In this document: positions 24,982 through 32,303 of the stretch, piece by piece
How positions within the stretch are numbered: position 1 is the first letter of the stretch
Layout of the letters: each line of letters begins with the position of its first letter
DNA from: Methylomonas sp. LW13
Lineage (GTDB): Bacteria > Pseudomonadota > Gammaproteobacteria > Methylococcales > Methylomonadaceae
Direction of reading: 5' to 3'
Length of the DNA: 64,000 nucleotides
Assembly: GCF_016865255.1 (NCBI RefSeq)
Contig: NZ_CP033381.1
Location: 3,348,001-3,412,000 of the forward strand
Made by a program: the position numbers and the translations under genes
The notes under the pieces: model-generated
Seen by the model: the letters and a program-made list of their open reading frames with translations, nothing else
The model's database searches: none
Told to the model about the DNA's origin: nothing

Positions 24982-25002
24982 CTCGGTTAAGCCGAGTTTT
25001 TT
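24982..25002 (+). terminator. Intrinsic terminator after the 24462 gene
   Basis: CTCGG-TTAAG-CCGAG followed by six T, about 25 nt after the stop codon. Confidence 0.75.
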
Positions 25003-25008
25003 CAAGAT

Positions 25009-25058
25009 CCCCTGCGGGATGATTCAATCCCGCTGGGATTGAATCGGTCGCGAGGGGG
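25009..25058 (+). promoter_or_regulatory. Orphan hairpin leader
   Basis: An 11-bp perfect hairpin (GATTCAATCCC-GCT-GGGATTGAATC, 25021-25045) is enclosed by CCCC/GGGG outer arms. It matches the other leaders, but the downstream reading frame stops after 17 codons. Confidence 0.6.
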
Positions 25059-25073
25059 TCTTTGGAGTACACC

Positions 25074-25127
25074 ATGACAGACCCATTTCAACATTACCCC
25101 GTATCCTCTGCAGTCCACGCCAGATAA
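25074..25127 (+). pseudogene. Truncated reading frame behind an orphan leader
   Basis: TTTGGAG and an ATG follow the leader as for its intact relatives, but the frame ends after MTDPFQHYPVSSAVHAR. The most likely reading is the 5' remnant of a lost module gene, possibly removed when the Fic-integrase segment joined. A genuine short leader peptide is the alternative. Confidence 0.4.
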
Positions 25128-25242
25128 GGCGGTAACACTGGTAATACCAGAAATCTCACTTCACTATAACTTCAACAGTTACAGCGCTCGGGTTTGCTCA
25201 GAGTGGCACTACAGTCTTTAGTGATGTTTAAACAGGTCTTTT

Positions 25243-25274
25243 ATAGATCATAAAGTGCTATATTTGTGATCTAT
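25243..25274. promoter_or_regulatory. Inverted repeat, probable operator of the Fic gene
   Basis: ATAGATCATAAA (25243-25254) and TTTGTGATCTAT (25263-25274) are inverted copies (11 of 12 match) with an 8-bp spacer, 20 bp before the Fic start. The surrounding bases are AT-rich and could include the promoter. Confidence 0.6.
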
Positions 25275-25294
25275 GAAATCGTTTTGTATTAATC

Positions 25295-26410
25295 ATGCTC
25301 TGGAATTGGCAACTGGCCGATTGGCCGCACTTAACCTATAACGCGTCGCAGCTGGACGATTTTGAAAAGCGCTTATTGCTTGGCGCCGGCGTATCATTCG
25401 GCGCGGTGAAGCATTTATCCGAAGACGACAGACGACAGTTGACTATCGAACTGATCAGCAATGAAGCCCTAAAAACGTCAGCTATTGAAGGTGAATATCT
25501 GAACCGGGACAGCCTGCAATCTTCCATTTGCCGCCAATTCGGTTTAATCACCGATCATCGAAAAGTCCCGCCGGCCGAGCAAGGCATAGCGGAAGTTATG
25601 GTCGATCTGTACCAACACTTCGCAACGCCTATGACTCACGAGCAACTATATCAATGGCATTCCTGGATTACCGCCGGTCGCAACGATCTACTGGATGTAG
25701 GACGTTATCGAAGCCACGAAGACCCAATGCAAATTGTCTCCGGTCCCATTTACGCGCCCAAAGTGCATTTCGAAGCGCCGCCGTCCTGCCAGATGGCACG
25801 AGAGATGGATCAGTTCATTGACTGGTTCAATTGCACGGCACCCGACGGAAACACACCTTTGCCTGCATTACAACGTGCCGGGATTGCCCATCTTTATTTC
25901 GTTAGCATCCACCCGTTCGAGGACGGCAACGGTCGCATCGGTCGGGCGATTGCCGAAAAGGCGTTGGCCCAATGCCTGGGGCAACCAACATTAATCGCGC
26001 TGGCATTTACCATCGAACGGCACCGCAATGCATACTACACTGCCTTGGAAATGGCCAACAAGCAAATCGACGTGACTGATTGGCTGGTGTATTTCGCCGA
26101 ATTGGTGATGGCCGCTCAGGAATACACCCATCAATGGATCGATTTTTTAATTCAAAAAACCAAGCTCTACGACCGCGTACGCGGACAACTGAATCCGCGT
26201 CAGGAAAAAGCCTTGGCCAGAATGTTTCGGGAAGGTCCAGATGGCTTTACTGGTGGACTCAGCGCGGACAAATATCGAAGTATTACGGGAACTCCTTCAG
26301 CAACGGCCACTCGTGATCTGCAGGATCTAGTCGCCAAGGGAGCATTGATTCGAACAGGCGAACGGAAACATACGCGCTACTATTTGAATTTAACCGAGCC
26401 ACTGCCTTAA
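25295..26410 (+). CDS. Fic-domain AMP-transferase-like protein (class II)
   Basis: The 371-residue protein has a DUF4172-like N-terminus, the Fic catalytic motif HPFEDGNGRIGR (206-217) and a C-terminal winged-helix-like region (about 300-365). The inhibitory motif [ST]xxxE[GN] is present as TSAIEG (61-66) ahead of the Fic core, as in class II proteins that control themselves. Such enzymes usually attach AMP to protein hydroxyls. The C-terminal domain may bind the inverted repeat upstream, giving autoregulation (inference). It is convergent with the integrase, 3 nt apart. Confidence 0.9.
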   Translation: MLWNWQLADWPHLTYNASQLDDFEKRLLLGAGVSFGAVKHLSEDDRRQLTIELISNEALKTSAIEGEYLNRDSLQSSICRQFGLITDHRKVPPAEQGIAEVMVDLYQHFATPMTHEQLYQWHSWITAGRNDLLDVGRYRSHEDPMQIVSGPIYAPKVHFEAPPSCQMAREMDQFIDWFNCTAPDGNTPLPALQRAGIAHLYFVSIHPFEDGNGRIGRAIAEKALAQCLGQPTLIALAFTIERHRNAYYTALEMANKQIDVTDWLVYFAELVMAAQEYTHQWIDFLIQKTKLYDRVRGQLNPRQEKALARMFREGPDGFTGGLSADKYRSITGTPSATATRDLQDLVAKGALIRTGERKHTRYYLNLTEPLP

Positions 26411-26413
26411 ATT

Positions 26414-27604
26414 CTAATAAGCCTGCTCGCAATACCTGGCCCAATCGGCCATAAGCTGCGATCGCTTTTCCATCAAATCCCCTCGGCGATACGCGGCCTC
26501 CGCCTGATTTTTAATCGTGTGGGCTAATGCCATTTCAACTACTTCACTGGGATAATGGGTAGTTTCAGCGGCCCAATCCCTAAAACTAGATCGAAATCCA
26601 TGAACCGTCAGTTCCGGGAGGCCCATGCGTTTTAATAGTTGCAGCATGGCCATATTAGACAAACCTCTTTTTAATCCAGGAAACACAAATTCATTAGTTT
26701 TGAGTAGACTCATCTCCTGAACGATAGCCATTGCGCGAGGTGGCAAGGGTACTCGATGAGGTTTTTTGGCTTTCATCCGTTCAACGGGAATTGTCCATGT
26801 CTGACTGATCACATCTATTTCATCCCAAGTTGCGCCGATGGATTCATTGGTTCGGGCGGCGGTAAGGATCGTAAATTCCAGACATCGCGCGGCTACACCC
26901 TGTTGATTTTTTAGCTTTACAATAAATTCCTTTATATCCGTGTAAGGCAATGCAGCGTGATGCTCGACGTTTTGAACTTTGGATGGTTTAGGTAAAATCT
27001 TGTCGAGATGACCACGCCATCGAGCTGGATTTTCGCCTTCACGATATTTGCTTACAGTCGCCCAATCCAGCACCGTCTCGATGCGACCTCGTAATCTGCT
27101 GGCCGTTTCATTTTTGGACGTCCAGATTCCTTCAAGACATTTAACAACCAATGCCGTATCGACTTCCGTGACCGGGAGTTTGCCAATGGTTGGATATGCG
27201 TACTGTTCTAGGGTATTGGACCATTGCTGAGCATGCTTAGGATTTTTCCAGCCATGGCGATTAATCTCAATGTAAGCGGCGGCACATTCTGCAAATGTCA
27301 TTGATTTGGCGACGGACAAGTGAAGCTCGCGTTCAATTTTCCGTTTTTCCACCAGAGGATTCAGACCTTGTTTGAGCAGCTTTCGGTATTCAGATGCTTG
27401 CTCCCTGGCTGCTTCCAGCGAAATATCGCCAAAACTACCCAGACCAATCTCGGTAGCCTTTTTATTCCTGACAAATTTGAAAATCCAGCTTTTTGAAAGT
27501 GTCGGACTAACCTGTAGGTAAAGACCTCCACCATCACTGTGATAACCGGGAGTTTTGATTGTCACAACCTTGCGTGCGTTCAGCTTATTCAAAATCCGAC
27601 TCAT
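26414..27604 (-). CDS. int: Tyrosine-type integrase with N-terminal arm-binding (DUF4102-like) domain
   Basis: This 396-residue protein has the P4-type layout: an arm-binding domain with DGGGLYLQV (24-32) and a catalytic domain with R251 (TAARTNE), H335 and R338 (HGFR), H362 (AHTI) and the nucleophile Y372 (AAYRRGD). All catalytic residues are present, so it should be active. Such integrases usually insert at the 3' end of tRNA genes. It reads into the element from its right end. No excisionase gene is evident nearby. Confidence 0.95.
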   Translation of the reverse strand: MSRILNKLNARKVVTIKTPGYHSDGGGLYLQVSPTLSKSWIFKFVRNKKATEIGLGSFGDISLEAAREQASEYRKLLKQGLNPLVEKRKIERELHLSVAKSMTFAECAAAYIEINRHGWKNPKHAQQWSNTLEQYAYPTIGKLPVTEVDTALVVKCLEGIWTSKNETASRLRGRIETVLDWATVSKYREGENPARWRGHLDKILPKPSKVQNVEHHAALPYTDIKEFIVKLKNQQGVAARCLEFTILTAARTNESIGATWDEIDVISQTWTIPVERMKAKKPHRVPLPPRAMAIVQEMSLLKTNEFVFPGLKRGLSNMAMLQLLKRMGLPELTVHGFRSSFRDWAAETTHYPSEVVEMALAHTIKNQAEAAYRRGDLMEKRSQLMADWARYCEQAY

Positions 27605-27645
27605 AAATCCGACTCATAAATCCTACCCTACTTCCTACCCTACTT
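27596..27645. repeat. Short tandem repeats at the integrase start (possible arm-type sites)
   Basis: CCGACTCATAAAT occurs twice in tandem (27596-27608, 27609-27621), followed directly by CCTACCCTACTT twice (27622-27633, 27634-27645). The repeats span the integrase start codon and upstream region, where arm-type integrase sites or an autorepressor site would be expected. The repeats are seen; the role is inferred. Confidence 0.6.
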
Positions 27646-27767
27646 TCGGCATCGGATTGGAGTATATTTTATCGAACCAAGCTGGACAATAATTTTATAA
27701 CTTATCGTTTTTTAACAAAAATTTAGGACAATAAAAAACAATATCGGACTCTTGTTAGGCGGACTAG

Positions 27768-27777
27768 CTCTCCGCCA
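27768..27777 (+). other. Possible attachment-site remnant: tRNA-Ser-like 3' end
   Basis: CTCTCCGCCA matches the 3' end including CCA of many bacterial tRNA-Ser genes and is followed at once by a terminator, as a tRNA gene would be. No T-arm is present upstream, so only about 10 bp match. TCCGCC also pairs with GGCGGA at 27758-27763, offering a non-tRNA explanation. Confidence 0.35.
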
Positions 27778-27783
27778 TATTCT

Positions 27784-27812
27784 AAAAGGCCTTGTTAATC
27801 AAGGCCTTTTTT
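27784..27812 (+). terminator. Strong intrinsic terminator
   Basis: AAAAGGCCTTG and CAAGGCCTTTT form an 11-bp stem around TTAAT, followed by more T. It probably belonged to the gene or tRNA disrupted or flanked by the element. Confidence 0.85.
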
Positions 27813-27897
27813 GTTTTAGAGGCTAAGACAAGCAAAATTTGCTGCAAAAGCGCCCTGCGTGGATACAAAACCCTATCAACTAACCAAGCGGAAATGT

Positions 27898-28404
27898 TTA
27901 TTTCCCGTCGATTGTAGCCTGCTCAACAATATGCTTTGACGCTTCTTCCAGCAAAATTAGCGTCGACGTTTCCTCGCCGCCTAAATTTCTGAAAGCCTCG
28001 TATTGGGTGCCGGGCGCAAATTCCAATCCGGTAAAACGCTCGGCACCATCGTAATCGACCAACAGTTTGCCGTTTTTTGTATATTTGGCGTTGTAGACCA
28101 ACGATCCCCTGCCCGCGCCGAAACCTACCGTCAATCGTAATGCGGCATTACCCGGATCAAATGCCGAAATCGCCACATCCAGCTGCGTAGCATTCTCGTC
28201 GGTAACAAGATTAAATCCCGCAGTTAATAAAGAAGCCTGAATATAACGCTTGAGTTTATCGACAATCTCCGCGTTCTCGCCACTTACATCAAGCTTAATG
28301 TCCTTCCCGTAACTCGAAACACTTTCCGACGATAGTGTTTTCAGTTGGTGAGTCGAACACGCGGTTAAGATCAATAGCGATAGAATCAAAGACAGTAATT
28401 GCAC
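27898..28404 (-). CDS. DUF4410-like lipoprotein
   Basis: A GTG at 28404 preceded by GAGG at 5 nt gives a classic lipoprotein start (VQLLSLILSLLILTACSTHQ, lipobox LTAC); the frame runs upstream to 28488 without support. The 168-residue mature part resembles DUF4410 (VDKLKRYIQASLLTAGF, VGFGAGRGSLV). Function is unknown; it should be membrane-anchored in the periplasm. It is the first chromosomal gene beyond the element. Confidence 0.75.
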   Translation of the reverse strand: MQLLSLILSLLILTACSTHQLKTLSSESVSSYGKDIKLDVSGENAEIVDKLKRYIQASLLTAGFNLVTDENATQLDVAISAFDPGNAALRLTVGFGAGRGSLVYNAKYTKNGKLLVDYDGAERFTGLEFAPGTQYEAFRNLGGEETSTLILLEEASKHIVEQATIDGK

Positions 28405-28536
28405 ATTTACCTCAGTTTTTAAAATCCGTATTGCGTTGGCTCGATACAATCGAGGATTCGTTGAATATAGCCCCCTCGATTCCGTCAACGCTTCATTGAG
28501 GCCTATTGTATAAGATACCGCTATCGCGACGGCTAC

Positions 28537-28893
28537 CTACCCAGCTGATTTACCAATCACCGCCGGCAATTGCTTGGGCGCCTTGATGCGCAGTTGTTTA
28601 TTGATGTTATAGCGCCCGAACACCACCTCGATATCGCCCGTTGCCACCCCAAACTCTTTGGCTAGAAAGCGCACCATATGATCGGTGGCCTTGCCGCCCA
28701 CCGGCGCGGCGGTGACGCTAATCTTGAGTTGCCGGCCTTTAGGTTTGCCGATGACATCCTGCTTGGCGGATGGCGTACCGAGCACATTCGGCACCAGCAC
28801 GTCGCCATCCCAGCCGCAAAACGAATCCATCACCAATCCCTTGCCCGTTTCCTTAGCCCCGCCCTTCGCTTTGATTTTTTTAGGTTTTGCCAT
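28537..28893 (-). CDS. DUF167/YggU family protein with N-terminal extension
   Basis: The second half (LKISVTAAPVGGKATDHMV then DIEVVFGRYNINKQLRI) is a clear DUF167/YggU match. The first 50 residues are a lysine-rich extension not seen in E. coli YggU. YggU-type proteins are small, soluble and of unknown function. The gene stands alone, 130 nt upstream of the DUF4410 gene on the same strand. Confidence 0.8.
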   Translation of the reverse strand: MAKPKKIKAKGGAKETGKGLVMDSFCGWDGDVLVPNVLGTPSAKQDVIGKPKGRQLKISVTAAPVGGKATDHMVRFLAKEFGVATGDIEVVFGRYNINKQLRIKAPKQLPAVIGKSAG

Positions 28894-29040
28894 GCTGTCG
28901 ATTAATTCCGGAAAAATGCGTGTTTAAAAATGAATAACCAACGCGGTCTTTGCAAGACGACGCGGAGCGTCTGGGAACGCACACCTTATCGCGTTTCCAA
29001 AGGACGCGAAGGCAATCCCCATGAAGCCGAAGGCACATAA

Positions 29041-29376
29041 AAATGTCACGTAGGCACCCACCCAGCTTTCGAACATACCCTCGCGAATCTCGAAGGCGCA
29101 TTCAGCGACCTTGACCGCACCTCCAACACATTTGTCCGTGCCCCCACAGCCAGCGAACACACATTCCGGATATTTTTACATACGCCCGGGAAGTTTTTAT
29201 ACCTCTCCCAAGCCATTGAGAGTGCGTCCACGGGATTATTAGATACACACGGGACATCCGGATATACATTAATTAATACAACCGATGCGCTTCACGTTGT
29301 TCTGCACATCCTAAAAGGCGACGAGTTACCGCATGCCACGCCGAACATCGGAGATTTCAGCGGAGATAGCGCATAG
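29041..29376 (+). pseudogene. Possible decayed coding remnant
   Basis: The plus frame from 29041 stays open for 112 codons without an ATG and ends at a TAG. Its conceptual translation (such as HTLANLEGAFSDLDRTSNTF and SGYTLINTTDALHVVLHILK) looks protein-like, but I cannot assign a family. It may be a repeat or a gene fragment; a spurious open frame is possible. Confidence 0.25.
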
Positions 29377-29465
29377 GCACGATTAGGCCCGAAGCGCGGG
29401 CAAGCCCGTCGTTCCCACGCAGCGCATCGGAACGAGGAATTCTTTAAGGGGTTGGTTTACTCCCG

Positions 29466-29687
29466 TATGCCGCGCCGAGCACCGGAGGTTTTGCCGAGAA
29501 TGGCCCGCAGGGGAGCGGCAGGGATGCCGCTCGTTTTCGGAGGGGGCAGGAAGCCCCTTCCGAAAACCCTCGGCAAATACCCACAGGGCACAAGAGCGAG
29601 GAGCGCAGGAAACAAGCAGCATCCGGGTCGCCTTTTCTTTGGATACTTTCTTTTGGCCACGCACAAATTCGTCTGGAGCGAATTTTT
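29466..29687. repeat. Intergenic repeat, copy 1
   Basis: It starts TATGCCGCGCCGAGCACCGG and ends with GCACAAATTCGTCTGG-GCGAATTT after TTTCTTTGGATAC. A second, diverged copy lies at 29801-29993 in the same orientation. GC-rich and G/C-symmetric, it looks non-coding. The surrounding 28.9-30.2 kb also holds several GTTCCCACG-type hairpins. Confidence 0.65.
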
Positions 29688-29800
29688 CTGGTTACCACGC
29701 AGCGCGGGCAAGCTGCGGGTTCCCACGTAGCACGTGGGAACCAGAAAAAAGGCCGCGTAAGCGGCCACACCTTTTCGCGCGAAGCGCATACCAAATCCCC

Positions 29801-29993
29801 TATGCCGCGCCGAGCACCGGAGGGTTTGGGCGGATCAGCCCGGCAGGGGCGCGGCGCGCTTTCGGAGGGCTAGGACAGCCCTTCCGAAAACCCCGTTCAA
29901 ATCCTACGGCGCGCAGGACCAAAGCGGCATCGGGGGGCTTTTTCTTTGGATACTGTCTTTTGGACACGCACAAATTCGTCTGGAACGAATTTG
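29801..29993. repeat. Intergenic repeat, copy 2
   Basis: Shares the first 23 bases and the final ACGCACAAATTCGTCTGG segment with the copy at 29466-29687; the middle is shorter and diverged. It is bounded on the left by the hairpin-rich stretch 29690-29800 and followed by about 200 bp without a gene. Confidence 0.65.
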
Positions 29994-30218
29994 AACAGCC
30001 GATAGGCTGGCCCGGAGGGCGAAAACCAGGGATGATTTTCGTAGCAGAAAGTATCGGAGTTGCCGGTCCGCGAACCGGCGTTAAATTAGGCTTCGCGATA
30101 GCAAAACAATATTCATACAAGCTTTTAATTCCGCATGGTTACAAAAACCGTGCCCACCTTATCTGGCTTCGATTTAGCTATTCATTTGGATTGACTTAGA
30201 TAACAGTATCTACGCTGG

Positions 30219-30518
30219 CTATTTATTCGATTCACTATTCGTTGAACTATTATTTCCTTGTGTGGATTGTACATTTGAACTTTGCATTGGAACTTTACCA
30301 GGAGCCATTTGCATTGTCGGGATATCAGCACTTAGTCCGACAATGCTCCCATTTCCAGGAGCAATCATCATATTGGGTATATTAGCGCTATCAAGTGCCA
30401 ACTTAGTGGATAATGTAGATACTTCTTGTGTTTTTTTCTCATTGCTCATTTCAGGATTCCCATTGATGTTAACTGTTACAAAGAAAATAGTTAGTGAAAT
30501 AGAAATAATAAATAACAA
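30219..30518 (-). CDS. Small hypothetical protein with N-terminal membrane helix
   Basis: The frame begins with a TTG at 30518; the open frame continues further upstream and the true start is uncertain. An N-terminal hydrophobic stretch (LFIISISLTIFFVTV) precedes a Ser/Asn/Met-rich tail with two related segments (IPNMMIAPGNGSIVGLSA and IPTMQMAPGKVPMQ). It would be exported or membrane-anchored. It lies 26 nt after the 30545 gene and is probably cotranscribed. The pair is AT-rich compared with its surroundings, which suggests recent acquisition. Family unknown. Confidence 0.5.
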   Translation of the reverse strand: MLFIISISLTIFFVTVNINGNPEMSNEKKTQEVSTLSTKLALDSANIPNMMIAPGNGSIVGLSADIPTMQMAPGKVPMQSSNVQSTQGNNSSTNSESNK

Positions 30519-30544
30519 ACCAGTTAAATGGTTTATTATTAAAT

Positions 30545-30922
30545 TTATTTTTTCAAAGTGATTTTTTCTGTCTGCGCACTTATTAAAGCATTAATATAGT
30601 AATTTTCAGCAATAGACAATTGTCTATTTATTCCGTAATTACTGATCAAAAATGAAACCAACGAAAAAATTATTGTTAAAAGAAACAGAACCCACGACAA
30701 TTTTATCGACCACAAATGCCCTGCGAGATCAATAGGAATAATAAGCTTTATTGCCGTAAGAGAAAGACCTAGCGCTGCTGATGACAGAGACAAAATCGCT
30801 TTGTCATAATTTTCGGTATTAGACAACTGACGTTTTAATAATTCGGCTCTATAGGCGTCATGAATTTCAATACATCTCTTTTGCTCTTCTTCCGTTCTAA
30901 CAAATTTCTGAGCTTTAGCCAT
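30545..30922 (-). CDS. Small two-helix membrane protein
   Basis: The 125-residue protein has a charged N-terminal helix (EEEQKRCIEIHDAYRAELLK) and two membrane helices (about 43-63 and 72-94). I do not recognise it. It starts at an ATG after AAGTTA-type sequence without a strong ribosome site. AT-rich composition and pairing with the next small gene suggest a transferred two-gene unit. Confidence 0.65.
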   Translation of the reverse strand: MAKAQKFVRTEEEQKRCIEIHDAYRAELLKRQLSNTENYDKAILSLSSAALGLSLTAIKLIIPIDLAGHLWSIKLSWVLFLLTIIFSLVSFLISNYGINRQLSIAENYYINALISAQTEKITLKK

Positions 30923-31014
30923 AACTTGTAACGTATTTAACTAATAGGTTTGGCGAACGCTGAAGTATTTTGACATTCAGCCACTAAAGTCCGTACGGCG
31001 GAACCACAAAATCA

Positions 31015-31230
31015 TCATGCCGCCTGCAACTCCCTCAACGGCAAATGCAAAACCGCTAAATTTTGAATATCCGCTTTTTGACTTGCATGTTGAACATCGA
31101 TCCCCACCAATGCACCGTTTTCGTCGAAATCCAATACCACACCATCACTGACTTCATCCGAATCGACCGAAGGCCTGTCGGCTAAATGAATGTAAAGAGA
31201 ATCTGTCGCTTCGTCGTAGCTCAATTTCAT
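31015..31230 (-). CDS. DUF2283 family protein
   Basis: The 71-residue protein starts MKLSYDEATDSLYIHLADRP, the DUF2283 signature, and contains VVLDFDENGALVGIDV. It overlaps the DUF4258 gene upstream by 4 nt. DUF4258/DUF2283 pairs are widespread and behave like toxin-antitoxin modules by layout; DUF2283 would be the antitoxin-like partner. That role is inferred. Confidence 0.9.
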   Translation of the reverse strand: MKLSYDEATDSLYIHLADRPSVDSDEVSDGVVLDFDENGALVGIDVQHASQKADIQNLAVLHLPLRELQAA

Positions 31231-31466
31231 GGTTTAAATCTCCGGTCGGGAAAGGCGTTGTGGATGGTTATGCCATCGGACAAGGTAACAACACGCAAAT
31301 ACTTATTTAATTCGGATACGAAAAACCAGTGACGAATTCTACCGTCTTCTTGAATTTCGCGGCGAAACGGTTCGGACAATGCAGATTGGCACCATTCGAG
31401 TCTCATGTAAGGCCTTTTTTGCAACACATCGTTACGAAAATACTCGGTCGTCGCTATCTCAATCAT
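31227..31466 (-). CDS. DUF4258 family protein
   Basis: The 79-residue protein (about W25 CQSAL, then RIRHWFFVSEL and YLRVVTL) matches DUF4258, small RelE-like-fold candidates. It precedes and overlaps the DUF2283 gene, the usual arrangement. RNase or toxin activity is suspected for the family, not shown here. Confidence 0.8.
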   Translation of the reverse strand: MIEIATTEYFRNDVLQKRPYMRLEWCQSALSEPFRREIQEDGRIRHWFFVSELNKYLRVVTLSDGITIHNAFPDRRFKP

Positions 31467-31493
31467 CGTCGGATTATAACGAACCGCACCAAA

Positions 31494-32183
31494 TTAACCA
31501 CACTTCGACTCCCCACAATTCAAACAAGTCATACACCCATCCATCAACACCATCGCTTTAGTCGAACATTTCACGCACAACACCGCTTTTTCCGGAAACG
31601 CCTGCCCCTCCGTCGTGCCATGTTGCGCTTCAAACTCCCGGCGCTTTTCGTCGACCAATTGCTGGTGGTGATCGCTGAGTTTTTCCGGCTTGATCATGCC
31701 GATGTGTTTCATGTGCGATTCGATGGCGTGACCGATCTCAGCCACCAGGGACGGCATGAATACCCCACCTTTTTTGAAATATCCGCCCTGCGGATCGAAT
31801 ACCGCCTTCATTTCTTCCACCAAAAAGGTGGCGTCACCGCCCTTGCGAAACACTGCCGAAATCAAGCGGGTCAGCGCCAGTACCCATTGAAAATGCTCCA
31901 TGTTTTTGGAGTTGATGAAGATTTCGTAAGGCCGGCGTTCCTGATGCACCGTGCCTTCGTTCAGGATGATGTCGTTGATGGTGATGTACAGGGCGTGCTC
32001 GGACTGCGGGGTTTTGATCTTATAGGTGGAACCCAGCAGCATCTCCGGGCGCGCCAGATTTTCGTGCATTTCTTCCAGTGAAGGTTTTGCCAGTTCGGCT
32101 TCCGCCTGGGCAGCTGCTTCCAGGTTTTCTTTGGTCAGCACTTTGTAGCCGACGATTTTTTTGTTGATTTTGTGTAGGGTCAT
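31494..32183 (-). CDS. nrdJb: NrdJb, small component of split class II ribonucleotide reductase
   Basis: This 229-residue protein corresponds to the C-terminal TSCPD-type part of adenosylcobalamin-dependent reductases, encoded separately as in Pseudomonas. It ends with a cysteine-rich zinc-ribbon-like tail (CVKCSTKAMVLMDGCMTCLN), likely involved in re-reduction of the active site. It lies downstream of nrdJa, separated by 120 nt that hold an inverted repeat. Confidence 0.9.
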   Translation of the reverse strand: MTLHKINKKIVGYKVLTKENLEAAAQAEAELAKPSLEEMHENLARPEMLLGSTYKIKTPQSEHALYITINDIILNEGTVHQERRPYEIFINSKNMEHFQWVLALTRLISAVFRKGGDATFLVEEMKAVFDPQGGYFKKGGVFMPSLVAEIGHAIESHMKHIGMIKPEKLSDHHQQLVDEKRREFEAQHGTTEGQAFPEKAVLCVKCSTKAMVLMDGCMTCLNCGESKCG

Positions 32184-32236
32184 GGGTTTTCCGTATTCTG
32201 TAGCTTGGGTTTACCGGCCGGGCATAAAAGCGCATG

Positions 32237-32269
32237 CGTAACCCAAAATTGCCGTCGTGTTGGGTTACG
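32237..32269. repeat. Inverted repeat between nrdJa and nrdJb
   Basis: CGTAACCCAA (32237-32246) and TTGGGTTACG (32260-32269) pair exactly; CTAACCCAACCTACA follows. Such GTTGGGTTACG-type repeats are frequent between genes in Methylococcales and other bacteria. It may tune the ratio of the two subunits by stabilising or terminating the transcript, which is inference. Confidence 0.7.
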
Positions 32270-32303
32270 GCTAACGCCTAACCCAACCTACATTTTTTAA
32301 AAA

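Larger units (their letters stand above)
1..27777. mobile_element. Right part of an integrative element carrying a dpd cluster and an SXT/IncA/C-like recombination module
   Basis: A tyrosine integrase sits at 26414-27604, with tandem repeats and a possible tRNA-Ser 3' end remnant just outside it. To its left is a recombination module (SSB, Bet-like annealase, YqaJ exonuclease, CobS/DUF3150/CobT-like genes, AcaB-like protein) of the type known from SXT/R391 and IncA/C elements, followed by toxin-antitoxin pairs and DNA-modification genes. Right of about 27.8 kb the gene content becomes housekeeping. No left end is visible, so the element probably continues beyond base 1. Assigning the dpd/que genes to the same element as the integrase is inference. 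No conjugation (tra) or relaxase genes are seen inside the window, so whether it is an ICE, an integrated plasmid or a composite island is open. Confidence 0.6.

Noticed and set aside
31329-32081. 250-codon plus-strand open frame opposite nrdJb
   Set aside because: It is antisense to a clearly conserved gene and its translation looks like a shadow (His/Arg/Phe-rich).
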